Assembly: GCF_003346515.1 (NCBI RefSeq)
Contig: NZ_QQNA01000197.1
Coordinates: 1 to 40,432 of the forward strand
DNA: 40,432 bases
Origin: Streptomyces corynorhini
Lineage (GTDB): Bacteria; Actinomycetota; Actinomycetes; Streptomycetales; Streptomycetaceae
Direction of reading: 5' to 3'
How positions within the stretch are numbered: the first letter of the stretch is position 1; every line of letters starts with the position of its first letter. Shown here in pieces: positions 5,735-16,221 of the stretch. The notes under the pieces were generated by a model. That model did not search any database. It saw only the letters and a program-made list of their open reading frames with translations, and was not told the origin of the DNA. A program made the position numbers and the translations under genes.

Positions 5735-7255
5735 TCACGTGGGCAGCACCCGGCACAGCGCCTCCAGCGCGCCCGCCCACGCGCTGTCGGACGGCGTCCC
5801 GTACCCCACCACCAGCGCGTCGGGGCCGGGCGGCGCCGCCGGGTGGCGGAAGAAGGACAGGCCCTCCAGCGCCAGCCCCCGGTCCCGGGCCGCGGCGAGC
5901 GTCGGGCGCTCCGTGCCGGGCGGCAGCCGGACGACCGCGTGCAGTCCGGCCGCGATGCCGGTGACGCGCACTTCGGGGGCCGCGTCCGCGAGGGCGGCGG
6001 CCAGCTGGTCGCGGCGGCGCCGGTAGCGCCCGCGCGCGGCGCGGACCTGCCGGTCGTAGGCGCCCGAGGCGATGAACTCCGCCAGCGTCAGCTGGTCCGG
6101 CGTGCTCGACACCCGGTCCACCGCGCCCTTCGCCGCCGCCACCTCCTCCACCAGCCGCTCCGGCAGCACCATCCAGGCGAGCCGCAGACCGGGCGCCAGC
6201 GACTTGCTCGCCGTGCCCAGGTACACCACCCGCTCGGGGTCGAGTCCCTGCACAGCGCCCACGGGCTGCCGGTCGTACCGGAACTCCCCGTCGTAGTCGT
6301 CCTCCAGGATCAGCCCGTCCGTGGCGCGCGCCCAGTCGACGGCCGCCGCCCGGCGTTCGGCGTGCAGGGCCCCGCCGAGGGGGAACTGGTGGGCGGGGGT
6401 GAGCAGTACGGCTCCCACGCCACCGCGCCGCCCCGTACCGCCCATACCCCCTGTACCGCCTGTACCGCCTGTACCGCCCGCACCCCCCGTACCGCCCGGC
6501 CCCGCCAGCTCGTCGGTACGGGTGCCGCGCGCGTCCACCCCGAGCGCGGGCGTGCGCAGTCCCGCCTCGGCGAGCAGCGCGCGGTGCACGGGCAGCCCGT
6601 ACGCGTCGACGGCCACCTCCCGCACCCGGCGCGCTCCGAGCACCTTCCCCAGCAGGGCCAGCCCGTGGACGAAGCCCGAGCAGACCACGATCCGCTCGGG
6701 CGCGGCGTGCACCCCGCGCGCCCGCGCCAGATAGCCCGCGAGCGCGGTGCGCAGCTCGATCCGGCCGCGCGACTCGTCGTACCCGTACCCGAAGGCGTCG
6801 TTCGGTGCGGCGGTCAGCGCGCGGCGGGCGGCCCTGATCCACTCCTGGCGGGGGAAGGAGGCGAGGTCGGGGGAGCCCGGCAGCAGGCTGTACGAGGGCC
6901 GCCCGCGCGGACCGGGCGCGGCGGCGCTCGCGGGCGCGGCCCGCCGGGGCTCGGCCCGCGCGGCGACCCGCGTCCCCGACCCCTGGCGGGCGGTGAGCCA
7001 GCCCTCGGCGACGAGTTCGGAGTAGGCGGTCGCCACGGTGTTGCGGGCGACGCCCAGATCGGCGGCGAGCGTACGGGAGGACGGCAGCCGGGTCCCGGGC
7101 GCGAGCCGCCCGCTCCGTACGGCCTCGCGCAGCGCGGCCATGAGCCCGGCGCGCAGCCCGGAGCCGCGCAGCCCGGAGCCGCGCAGCCCGGAGGCCGCCG
7201 GATCGAGGTGCAGGTCGACCTCGCCGACGCGGGTATTGGCCCAGGATCCCGTCAT
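5735..7255 (-). CDS. MocR/PdxR-type regulator (GntR HTH fused to aminotransferase domain)
   Basis: 506 aa. Residues ~15-85 are a GntR winged helix (RLPSSRTLAADLGVARNTVATAYSEL); residues ~120-506 are a fold-type I aminotransferase domain with the PLP lysine in TASKSLAPG at residue 351 and the DDYDGEFRYD motif. MocR proteins sense PLP or related amines and usually regulate a divergent gene, here the AhpD-like gene 47 bp away. ATG 7255 fits the N-terminus of homologs better than the open frame to 7315, which would run through the divergent gene's start. A Gly/Thr-rich insertion at about residues 250-280, from 9-bp DNA repeats (6440-6500), interrupts the domain and is likely a surface loop. Confidence 0.9.
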   Translation of the reverse strand: MTGSWANTRVGEVDLHLDPAASGLRGSGLRGSGLRAGLMAALREAVRSGRLAPGTRLPSSRTLAADLGVARNTVATAYSELVAEGWLTARQGSGTRVAARAEPRRAAPASAAAPGPRGRPSYSLLPGSPDLASFPRQEWIRAARRALTAAPNDAFGYGYDESRGRIELRTALAGYLARARGVHAAPERIVVCSGFVHGLALLGKVLGARRVREVAVDAYGLPVHRALLAEAGLRTPALGVDARGTRTDELAGPGGTGGAGGTGGTGGTGGMGGTGRRGGVGAVLLTPAHQFPLGGALHAERRAAAVDWARATDGLILEDDYDGEFRYDRQPVGAVQGLDPERVVYLGTASKSLAPGLRLAWMVLPERLVEEVAAAKGAVDRVSSTPDQLTLAEFIASGAYDRQVRAARGRYRRRRDQLAAALADAAPEVRVTGIAAGLHAVVRLPPGTERPTLAAARDRGLALEGLSFFRHPAAPPGPDALVVGYGTPSDSAWAGALEALCRVLPT

Positions 7256-7265
7256 GGAAATGGAC

Positions 7266-7305
7266 CATACCTCTGTGCCATTGACTGGGTACGTTCGTAG
7301 GTATG
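7266..7305. promoter_or_regulatory. Inverted repeat in the MocR/AhpD divergent promoter
   Basis: CATACCT (7266-7272) and AGGTATG (7299-7305) are a perfect 7-bp inverted repeat with centres 33 bp apart, filling most of the 47-bp gap between the two divergent genes. The right arm includes the ATG at 7303. A consensus-like -35 (TTGACT, 7281-7286) lies between the arms. MocR regulators commonly bind paired half-sites in such divergent regions. Confidence 0.5.
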
Positions 7306-7791
7306 ACACACACATACATGGCCCCCCACACCCCCCGCCTGGACTGGGCGAAGTCCGCCCCCACGGTCTACAAGGCGATGTTCCAGCTCGACCGGGCGGC
7401 CCGCGAGGGCCTCGATCCGACGCTGCTCGAACTGGTCAAGATCCGTGCCTCGCAGCTCAACCACTGCGCGTACTGCCTCGACATGCACACGAAGGACGCC
7501 CTGGCGGCGGGCGAGACGGTGCAGCGGATCGTGCAGCTGAGCGCCTGGGAGGAGTCCCGGCACTTCTACACGCGCGAGGAGGTCGCGGCGATCGAGCTGA
7601 CGGAGGCGGTCACCGTCCTCACGGACGGCTTCGTGCCGGACGAGGTGTTCGAGCGTGCCGCGAAGGTCTTCGACGAGACGGAGCTGACCCGGCTGATCGC
7701 CGCGATCACGGTGATCAACGCGTGGAACCGCTTCGCGGTGACGACCCGGATGGTGCCGGGCGCCTACACGCCGGGGCAGTTCGCACACTGA
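7303..7791 (+). CDS. AhpD-like carboxymuconolactone decarboxylase family protein
   Basis: 162-aa all-helical protein of the AhpD/CMD superfamily. The alkylhydroperoxidase core is intact: E43, then HCAYCLDMH with Cys55, Cys58 and His62, the C-x-x-C-x-x-x-H peroxidatic motif. Such proteins act as small thiol peroxidases or redox partners. The start overlaps the right arm of the putative MocR operator, and only GTAGGT precedes the ATG, so translation may be leaderless or poorly initiated without induction. Control by the divergent MocR protein is inferred from the arrangement. Confidence 0.92.
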   Translation: MTHTYMAPHTPRLDWAKSAPTVYKAMFQLDRAAREGLDPTLLELVKIRASQLNHCAYCLDMHTKDALAAGETVQRIVQLSAWEESRHFYTREEVAAIELTEAVTVLTDGFVPDEVFERAAKVFDETELTRLIAAITVINAWNRFAVTTRMVPGAYTPGQFAH

Positions 7792-7828
7792 CGCCGCGCG
7801 TCACCGGGTCGTCGCCACCGTCCCGTAC

Positions 7829-8197
7829 TCAAGCAGCCGACGAACGCCCGTCCAAGCCTGTCTCGGGGGGCGGCTCCGTGCCGTGTGCGGTAAAGACGAA
7901 GGTCGAGGTGGCGTCGTCCAGATCGATGGTCAGAGAAGCGTCCAGAGCCTTGGCAAGGCGGGTGAGCAGCGGCAGAGTCGGCACGGAATCCCCCGCTTCG
8001 ATGCGGGAGATCTGCGACTGGGTCATATCGGCGCGCTGTGCCAACTTCACCTGGGAAAGGCCGAGTACCGAACGCCGGTCGTAAACGGCCTGGCCGAGCG
8101 CGAAGGCATGTCCGGCCTCGATGTAGGCCGGCGACTCGTCAACCGTCTCGCCCAGCAGCTTTCTGGTCCGACGGGTTGTCCATTGGGAGTGGTTCAC
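7829..8197 (-). CDS. XRE-family antitoxin (HigA-like)
   Basis: 122 aa; an HTH occupies residues ~48-100 (LGLSQVKLAQRADMTQSQISRIEAGDSVPTLPLLTRLAKAL), preceded by a short N-terminal extension. It starts at GTG 8197, with GGAGAT partly overlapping the stop of the toxin frame, 9 bp upstream. Toxin-first, antitoxin-second order is typical of HigBA. Such antitoxins bind the toxin and repress the shared promoter. With the upstream toxin frame interrupted, this may be an orphaned antitoxin and DNA-binding protein. Confidence 0.85.
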   Translation of the reverse strand: MNHSQWTTRRTRKLLGETVDESPAYIEAGHAFALGQAVYDRRSVLGLSQVKLAQRADMTQSQISRIEAGDSVPTLPLLTRLAKALDASLTIDLDDATSTFVFTAHGTEPPPETGLDGRSSAA

Positions 8198-8206
8198 CGC
8201 ATCTCC

Positions 8207-8569
8207 TCACTTGAGTCGCTCATAGTCGTGCTGTGCGGGCCCGTGCTCCGTCTCGCAGAGTTTCTGCGCCAGTTGAGCACGCTCGACCTCTGCGATCTCG
8301 CGCTGCTTGGACTTACGGAACACGGTCAGCAGCACAATGCGCCGGTCGGCGGCGAGCCAGTACGTGATACGGACCGCATGGCCGTCCATGCCGAAGCGCA
8401 GCTCGCGCACCTTGCCACCGAGGTGGCGGGAGTACGGCTCCGCCAGAGTCGTCGGTTCCGCCGCAAGCATCTCCGCCGCACGCTCGACCTTGTCGTAATG
8501 CGCGTCCGGAAGTAATTCCAGTCATTGCCGGACCTCCGGCTCGATCTCGATCTGCCAGACCTTGCTCAC
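8207..8569 (-). pseudogene. HigB/Gp49-like toxin interrupted by an in-frame TGA
   Basis: Read from GTG 8569 the frame encodes SKVWQIEIEPEVRQ, a TGA at 8524-8522, and then continues in the same frame LELLPDAHYDKVERAAEMLA through RHLGGKVRELRF and RRIVLLTVFRKSKQRE to a stop at 8207. This is a full-length (about 120 codon) phage Gp49/HigB-type mRNA interferase with one stop codon. Homologs as I recall them have Trp (TGG) where TGA stands here, so one G-to-A change explains it. An in-frame ATG at 8470 could restart an 87-aa product lacking the first 33 residues and probably part of the fold. The antitoxin gene downstream is intact. Confidence 0.8.
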
Positions 8570-8579
8570 GACCCAGGAC

Positions 8580-8598
8580 TATACAGAAATCAGTATAC
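8580..8598. promoter_or_regulatory. Autoregulatory operator and -10 of the toxin-antitoxin operon
   Basis: ATACAG (8581-8586) and CAGTAT (8591-8596) form a near-perfect inverted repeat around AAAT, AT-rich against a GC-rich background. On the minus strand it includes TATACT, a strong -10 hexamer, about 24 bp before GTG 8569. The layout fits repression of the operon by the HigA-like protein. Confidence 0.55.
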
Positions 8599-8602
8599 GA
8601 GT

Positions 8603-8634
8603 GGCGGGCGAACGGCTGCCCCCGGACGCCCGCC
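8603..8634. terminator. Hairpin downstream of the betaine operon
   Basis: GGCGGGCG (8603-8610) and CGCCCGCC (8627-8634) pair perfectly over 8 bp with a 16-nt loop. It lies 29 bp past the stop of the binding-protein gene and upstream of the toxin-antitoxin operon, so it would separate the two transcription units. There is no U-tract, as is usual in Streptomyces. Confidence 0.5.
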
Positions 8635-8663
8635 TGGCACCTACCGACGATCCGGCCCTGCCC

Positions 8664-9638
8664 CTACTTCTTCGGCAGCCACTTCCGCCACGTCGGCCCG
8701 TTCGCCTCGACCCACTTCTCCGCCGCCGCCTCCGGGGACATCTTCCGGTCCGCGATCATCATCGCCACCTCGTCCTGCTGCTCCGTCGTCCAGGCGAAGT
8801 TCTTCAGCAGCGTCGCCGCGTCGCCGCCGTCGCGGGCGAAGTCGGCGTTCATGAACTTCTGGAGCGGGGTGTGCGGGTAGGCGCAGGCGACCTTCTGCGC
8901 GTCGGCGTCGCAGCCCTCCTTGTAGGCGGGGAGCTTGACCTCCGTCATGGGGACCTTCTGGAAGAGCCACTGCGGCTTGTACCAGTAGCTGAGGAAGGGC
9001 TTCTTGTCCTTGGCGAACTGCTTGATCTGGGTGATCTGCGCCGCCTCGGATCCCGAGAAGACCACCTGGTAGTCCAGCTTCAGGTTGTCCACCAGCGCCT
9101 TGTCGTTGGTGACGTACGACGGCGAGCCGTCGAGCAGCTGGCCCTTGCCGCCGCTCTCCGGGGTGCGGAGCTGGTCCGCGTACTTGTTGAGGTTGCGCCA
9201 GTCGGTGACGTCGGGGTGCTGCTTCGCGAAGTACGTGGGGACGAACCAGCCGATGTGGCCCGTCACCCCGAGGCCGCCCGCAGGCGTGATCGTCTTCTTG
9301 TCCTTGACGTACCGCTCCTCCTGGCCGGGGTGGCCCCAGTCCTCCAGGATGGCGTCGACCCGGCCCTGGCTGAGGGCGTCCCAGGCGGGGACCTCGTCGA
9401 TCTGGACTGTGTCGACGTGGTAGCCGAGTTCGTGTTCGAGCAGGTACGTCGCGACCGCCACGTTGGCCTGGGCGCCGACCCAGGACTGTACGGAGAGGGT
9501 GACGGTCTTCGTGCCGCCCGCGTTGGCGTACGGGGACGCCTGCTTGGTCATGTCGGCCGCGCCGCAGCCGGTGAGGGCGACGAGCGCGCCCGCCGAGGCG
9601 AGGGCGGCGATCTTCCGGTGGATTCGGTGGATTCGCAC
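8664..9638 (-). CDS. Glycine betaine/choline ABC transporter substrate-binding lipoprotein
   Basis: 324 aa. A signal peptide with lipobox LTGC puts the lipidated cysteine at residue 25, so the mature protein is anchored outside the membrane. The rest matches the OpuAC/ProX fold: VTLSVQSWVGAQANVAVATYLLE at the start of the mature domain, DAILEDWGHP, LDGSPSYVTND and WYKPQWLF, whose tryptophans and tyrosines typically form the aromatic box that binds quaternary amines. GTG 9638 begins one base after the permease stop, so translation is coupled. It delivers betaine or choline to the permease/ATPase encoded upstream. Confidence 0.93.
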   Translation of the reverse strand: MRIHRIHRKIAALASAGALVALTGCGAADMTKQASPYANAGGTKTVTLSVQSWVGAQANVAVATYLLEHELGYHVDTVQIDEVPAWDALSQGRVDAILEDWGHPGQEERYVKDKKTITPAGGLGVTGHIGWFVPTYFAKQHPDVTDWRNLNKYADQLRTPESGGKGQLLDGSPSYVTNDKALVDNLKLDYQVVFSGSEAAQITQIKQFAKDKKPFLSYWYKPQWLFQKVPMTEVKLPAYKEGCDADAQKVACAYPHTPLQKFMNADFARDGGDAATLLKNFAWTTEQQDEVAMMIADRKMSPEAAAEKWVEANGPTWRKWLPKK

Positions 9639-9639
9639 G

Positions 9640-11607
9640 TCAGGCGCCTTTCCGTCGTTCCGTCGGCTGCGTCACACGGTCGAGCATCAGGCCGAGGCAG
9701 ACGATCGCGGCCCCCGCGACCAGGCCGGTCGCCAGGTCGCCCTGGGCCAGGCCGAAGACCACGTCGTAGCCGAGCGCTCCGCCGCCGACCAGTCCGCCGA
9801 TGATGACGACGGCGAGGACGAGGACGACGCCCTGGTTCAGCGCCAGCCGCAGCGCGGGCGCCGCGAGGGGCAGTTGGACCTGGCGCAGCTGCTGGCCGCC
9901 GGTCGCGCCGAGCGAGCGGGCCGACTCCAGCGCGGCCGGGTCGACGTGGCGCAGCCCCTGGGTGGTGATGCGGACGACGGCGGGCAGCGCGTAGACCACG
10001 GCGGCGGCGACCGCCGGGGCGCGGCCCACGCCGAAGAGGGCGACGACGGGGATGAGATAGACGAACTGCGGCAGCGTCTGGAACACGTCGAGCACCGGCC
10101 TGAGCAGCGCCTCGACCCGGGAGCTGCGCGCCGCCGCGATCCCGGCGGCGAAGCCGATGACCAGGGTGACCGCCACGGCCGCCAGCACCTGGGACAGCGT
10201 GTCGAGCGAGGGCTTCCACACGCCGAGGACGCCGATCGCGCCCATGGCGAGCACGGCGGTCAGCGCGGTCTGCCAGGTGCCGATGAGCAGCGCGAGCGCC
10301 GCGACGATCAGCAGCAGGACCCACCAGGGCAGCGCCTGAAGGCCGCCGCGCAGCGGGTCGAGGATCCAGGTGGTGAAGTGGCCGGCCCAGTCGGCGGTGC
10401 CGCCGATGACGGGGACGCCGGAGTAGAGGTGGTCGGTCATCCAGTCGACGACGCGGTTCACCGGTTCGGCGATGGCCACGGTCCCGCCGGACGGCCATTC
10501 CAGCCGGCCCGCGAGGCGTCCTGCGACGGCGACGAGCGCCACGCCCAGCGCGACGAGGGCCCAGCCGCGCCATCCCGTACGGAAGCCGGGCAGGTCGGTG
10601 CGGTCGAGGCCGGAGCCCGCCGCGTTGGTCGTACGGTCCAGCACCACGGCGAGCAGCACGATCGGCAGCCCGGCGGCGAGCGCCGCGCCGACGTCGACGG
10701 AGGCCAGCGCCTGGTAGACGCGGTCGCCGAGGCCCCCGGCTCCGATGACGGAGGCGATGACGGCCATGGAGAGCGCCATCATGATCGTCTGGTTGAGGCC
10801 GAGCAGCAGCTGCTTGCGGGCGAGCGGCAGCCGGGCCGTCAGCAGCCGCTGCCACGCGGTCGCGCCGAGCGACGAGACGGCCTCCATCACGCCGCCGTCG
10901 GCCTCGCGCAGCCCGAGCGCGGTGAGCCGGGCCATGGGCGGGGCCGCGTACACGACGGTCGCCAGGACGGCGGCGGGGACGCCGATGCCGAAGATCAGCA
11001 CCACGGGGAGCAGATAGGCGAACGCGGGCAGCACCTGCATGGTGTCGAGCAGCGGACGCGTCATCCGGTAGACCCGGTCGGAGAGTCCGGCCGCGAGTCC
11101 GAGCACCGCGCCGAGCAGCACGGACGCGGTCACGGCCACCACCATCAGCGCGAGCGTCTGCATGGTCGGCACCCACATGCCGAGCACGCCGCACAGGGCG
11201 AAGGCGACGGCGGTCGTGAGCGCCAGCCGGATGCCCGCGACGCGCCAGGCGATCAGCCCGGCCGCCGCCGTGACGCCAGCCCAGCCGACGGCGAGCAGCA
11301 GCAGGTAGACGCCGCGTACGGAGAGCACGACGGCGTTGCTGATGTGGCCGAAGAAGTAGAGGAAGAGGGGGTGGTGGTCGCGGTTGTCGATGATCCAGTC
11401 GCTGGCGCCGCCGAGCGGGCCGGAGAGGTCGACGGTGAGCGCGTCGGGCCAGACGGCCGAGCCGGACCAGCGGGTGAGGGCGAGCGGTACGAGGACGGCC
11501 GCGAAGACGGCGAACGGGAGCAGTTTGCCGGTGACCGTACGGTTCCTGAGCAGCGCGGACGGGCCGCCGCGTCCGAGGGATCCGGCGGTGGGGGTGGTGG
11601 TGGTCAT
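9640..11607 (-). CDS. Betaine ABC transporter permease, two ProW-type units fused
   Basis: 655 aa, about twice the usual ProW length. Two homologous permease domains (about residues 130-330 and 440-640) each carry an EAA loop: EAVSSLGATAWQRL in the first and ESARSLGATGGQQL in the second, each preceded by the same L-P-V-V block. One polypeptide can therefore supply both membrane halves of the importer. Its ATG overlaps the ATPase stop as ATGA at 11607-11604. This fused form is known in actinobacterial osmoprotectant importers. It joins the lipoprotein outside and the ATPase inside. Confidence 0.93.
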   Translation of the reverse strand: MTTTTPTAGSLGRGGPSALLRNRTVTGKLLPFAVFAAVLVPLALTRWSGSAVWPDALTVDLSGPLGGASDWIIDNRDHHPLFLYFFGHISNAVVLSVRGVYLLLLAVGWAGVTAAAGLIAWRVAGIRLALTTAVAFALCGVLGMWVPTMQTLALMVVAVTASVLLGAVLGLAAGLSDRVYRMTRPLLDTMQVLPAFAYLLPVVLIFGIGVPAAVLATVVYAAPPMARLTALGLREADGGVMEAVSSLGATAWQRLLTARLPLARKQLLLGLNQTIMMALSMAVIASVIGAGGLGDRVYQALASVDVGAALAAGLPIVLLAVVLDRTTNAAGSGLDRTDLPGFRTGWRGWALVALGVALVAVAGRLAGRLEWPSGGTVAIAEPVNRVVDWMTDHLYSGVPVIGGTADWAGHFTTWILDPLRGGLQALPWWVLLLIVAALALLIGTWQTALTAVLAMGAIGVLGVWKPSLDTLSQVLAAVAVTLVIGFAAGIAAARSSRVEALLRPVLDVFQTLPQFVYLIPVVALFGVGRAPAVAAAVVYALPAVVRITTQGLRHVDPAALESARSLGATGGQQLRQVQLPLAAPALRLALNQGVVLVLAVVIIGGLVGGGALGYDVVFGLAQGDLATGLVAGAAIVCLGLMLDRVTQPTERRKGA

Positions 11608-12959
11608 CGCAGTGCGGCCGCCTCTCCGGACGCGGCCCCGGACGCGGAGGCGGTGTCCGGCCCGGAAGCGGTCCCGGTGTCCGGCCCGGAAGCGGTCCCG
11701 GTGTCCGGCCCGGAAGCCGTGCCCGCGACCACGCCGAGCAGCCCCTCCCGGTCCACCACCCCGAGCAGCCTGCCCCGGTCCATCACGCGCGCCGCCGGGT
11801 CGCCCGAGCGCGCGACGGCCTCGATCGCCTCGGAGACGGTGGCGGAGGGGCCGAGCGCGGGGCCGGAGTCGTGGTCGCCCGGTTCGGGATCGCGCATCGC
11901 GGTGCCCACCGTGATCACCTGCTCGCGCGGCACGTCACGGACGAAGTCCCGTACGTACGCGTCGGCCGGGCTGCCGACGATCTCCTCGGGCGTACCGAGC
12001 TGGACGACGCGGCCGTCGCGCATCAGCGCGATGCGGTCGCCGAGGCGCAGGGCCTCGTTGAGGTCGTGGGTGATGAAGACCATCGTGCGGTGCTCCTCGT
12101 GGTGCAACCGGATGACCTCCTCCTGCATCTCGCGCCGGATCAGCGGGTCCAGCGCGCTGAACGGCTCGTCGAACAGCAGGACTTGAGGATCGACCGCGAG
12201 CGCGCGGGCCAGTCCGACGCGCTGCTGCTGCCCGCCGGAGAGCTGGCCGGGTTTACGGTCCTCCAGCCCTTCGAGGCCGACCTTGACGACGACCTCGGCG
12301 GCCTTCTCGCGGCGTTCGGCGCGGCTCATCCCCTGGATCTCCAGGCCGTACGCGACGTTGTCGAGCACCGAGCGGTGCGGCAGCAGGCCGAAGTGCTGGA
12401 AGACCATGGCGGCGCGGTGGCGGCGCAGCGCGCGCAGCCGGGTGCGGTCCATCGCCAGGACGTCCTCGCCGTCGATGGCGAGCGAGCCGGAGGTCGGCTC
12501 GATGAGCCGGGTCAGACAGCGCACCAGCGTGGACTTGCCGGAGCCGGACAGGCCCATGACGACGAAGACCTCGCCCTTGCGCACGTCGAAGGAGACATCG
12601 CGTACGGCGGCGGTGCAGCCGGTGCGTTCGCGCAGTTCGGCGGGGGTGAGCGCGGCGAGTTCCGGGTCGGCGGGGACGCGCTCGGCCTTGGGGCCGAAGA
12701 CCTTCCACAGGTCGCGTACGGAGAAGACCGGTGGCCGCTCCGAGACCTCGGACTCGGTGCCGGGCGGGGTGAGGTCCTTGTCGGCGACGGCGGCGCTCCT
12801 GCCCGTGCCCGCCGCGTCCGTGCCCGCGGCGTCCGTGCCCGCCGTGCCCGTGCCCGCCGCGTCCGTCGTGCCCGCCGTATCCGTACCCGCCGTGCCCGTG
12901 CCCGCCGTGCCCGTGCCCGCGGCGTCCGTCGTGCCCGTACCGCTGGTGGTGTCGCTCAT
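11604..12959 (-). CDS. Glycine betaine/proline ABC transporter ATPase with CBS-like tail
   Basis: 451 aa. Walker A GLSGSGKST at ~136-144, signature LSGGQQQR at 240-247, Walker B LLFDEP at 261-266, then a CBS-like region (~330-410) as in OpuAA/ProV, where CBS domains sense ionic strength. Residues 9-52 are an Ala/Gly/Thr repeat and the C-terminus carries three TASGPDTG units from a 24-bp DNA repeat. ATG 12959 is chosen because it overlaps the previous stop (ATGA) and starts the repeat; the open frame farther upstream is antisense-like and arginine-rich. It powers betaine import with the downstream permease and lipoprotein. Confidence 0.92.
   Translation of the reverse strand: MSDTTSGTGTTDAAGTGTAGTGTAGTDTAGTTDAAGTGTAGTDAAGTDAAGTGRSAAVADKDLTPPGTESEVSERPPVFSVRDLWKVFGPKAERVPADPELAALTPAELRERTGCTAAVRDVSFDVRKGEVFVVMGLSGSGKSTLVRCLTRLIEPTSGSLAIDGEDVLAMDRTRLRALRRHRAAMVFQHFGLLPHRSVLDNVAYGLEIQGMSRAERREKAAEVVVKVGLEGLEDRKPGQLSGGQQQRVGLARALAVDPQVLLFDEPFSALDPLIRREMQEEVIRLHHEEHRTMVFITHDLNEALRLGDRIALMRDGRVVQLGTPEEIVGSPADAYVRDFVRDVPREQVITVGTAMRDPEPGDHDSGPALGPSATVSEAIEAVARSGDPAARVMDRGRLLGVVDREGLLGVVAGTASGPDTGTASGPDTGTASGPDTASASGAASGEAAALR
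11652..11723. repeat. 24-bp in-frame tandem repeat in the ATPase tail
   Basis: Units at 11652-11675, 11676-11699 and 11700-11723; the first two are identical and the third has two changes. They encode TASGPDTG repeats after the CBS-like region. Copy number could vary by slippage without breaking the frame. Confidence 0.75.
12797..12935. repeat. Degenerate Ala/Gly/Thr-coding repeat at the ATPase N-terminus
   Basis: Short units built from GCCGTGCCC and GCCGCGTCC alternate across about 140 bp, encoding AGTGTAG/AGTDAAG blocks. This precedes the ATPase domain and is not part of any known fold, so it is probably a disordered extension. Confidence 0.65.
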
Positions 12960-14442
12960 CGGTTCAGCCCTTCCTCGTCGGTGGTGGCTCCCGTGAGCAG
13001 TTCCGCGCACTTCTCCCCGACCATCAGGACGCCGATCATGGGGTTGACCGCGGGCATCGTCGGGAAGACGGAGGCGTCGGCGATCCGGATGCCTTCGAGC
13101 CCCCGGATCCGCAGCTCGGGGTCCACGACGGCCTGTTCGTCGGTGGCCGCTCCCATCCGGCAGGTGCCCGCCGGGTGGTAGACGGTGTGCGCGCACTTAC
13201 GGGCGTACTCGCTCAGTTCTTCGTCGGAGGTGATCTCCGGCCCGGGGGCTACCTCTCGCTTCAGCCAGTGTGCCAGCGGCTCGGCCGCCGCGACCCGCCG
13301 TGCGATCCGGATGCCGTCCACGAGGGTGCGGCCGTCGTAGTCGTCCTCGTCGGTGAAGTAGCGGAAGTCCAGGGCCGGTTTGACCTCGGGGTCGGCGCTC
13401 GTGAGGTAGAGCCGGCCGCGGCTGCGCGGCTTGGGGATGTTCGGGGTCATGGACACGCCGTGCTCGGGGCGTTCGTACCCCAGTCGCTCCGGGTTGTCGG
13501 TGAAGGGGATCTGGTAGAAGTGGAACATCAGGTCGGGTCCCTCGGCGGCCGGATCGCGCCGCACGAACAGGCCCGCGTCGGAGTCCATCGCGGAGTTCTC
13601 CGGTATGGGCCCTTCGGTCTCCCAGACGATCACCGACTCGGGGTGGTCGAGCAGGTTCTCCCCGACGCCCGGCAGGTCGTGGACGACGGGTATGCCCAGC
13701 TTCTCCAGGTCGGCGCGGGGGCCGATGCCGGAGTGCAGCAGCAGCCGGGGTGTGTCGACGGCCCCGGCGCAGACGAGGACCTCGCGGCGGGCCTCGACCA
13801 GCCGCTCCGCGCCGTCCGCCGTCCGTACGCGTACGCCGGTGGCGCGGGTGCCGTCCAGCTCCAGCCGGTAGGCCCAGGTCTCCAGCAGCAGATGGAGGTT
13901 GGGGCGGTCGAGGAAGGGGTGGAGGTAGGCGACGGAGGCGGAGGAGCGCTTGTTGTCCTCCGGGTGGTACGCGAGATCGAAGAAGCCCGCGCCCTCGTGG
14001 AAGGGCTTCCGGTTGAAGCCCTCGACGCGCGGGACGCCCAGCGCGTCCCGCGCGGCGTCGACGAAGTCGCGGGCGATGGCGTTGCGGTCGCGCTCGTCGA
14101 CCGGTACGACGTTGTTGCGCAGCCGCCCGAAGTACGGGTCCATCGCGGCGGCGTCCCAGCCCTCGGCGCCCGCGGCGGCCCACTCGTCCCAGTCGGACGG
14201 CAGCGGCTTGAACGCGATCAGCGTGTTGTGCGAGGAGCAGCCGCCCAGCACCCGGGCGCGGCTGTGCCGGATGTGGGAGTTGCCGCGCGGCTGCTCGGTG
14301 GTCGGGTAGTCGTAGTCCAGCTCACCGCCGAGCAGCCCCATCCAGCGGCGCAGGGTGAGCACGTCCGGCCGGTCGGCGTCGGAGGGGCCGCCCTCGATGA
14401 CGGCGACGCTGATGTCCGGGTTCTCGGTGAGCCGGGAGGCGA

Positions 14443-16074
<1,632 letters not shown>

Positions 16075-16221
16075 GTCGCGTATGGCCTTCCCTTACCGGA
16101 ACGTTCTCCACCAGCGAGAACTGGCGATTCCGGCACCTGCCCCGAAGGAGCGAAAGCATGCCTGCCACGTGACCGGAAGTGCTCAGAGTCACGCGGGCAC
16201 GGGGAACCCGGGGCCTGCGGG

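Noticed and set aside
8522..8524. TGA in the toxin frame as selenocysteine or programmed readthrough
   Set aside because: No SECIS-like structure was noted, the position is Trp in the family, and simple mutation explains it better.
12960..13196. Upstream extension of the betaine ATPase
   Set aside because: It lies within the GMC gene, is Arg/Gly/Pro-rich, and the ATGA overlap at 12959 gives a natural start.
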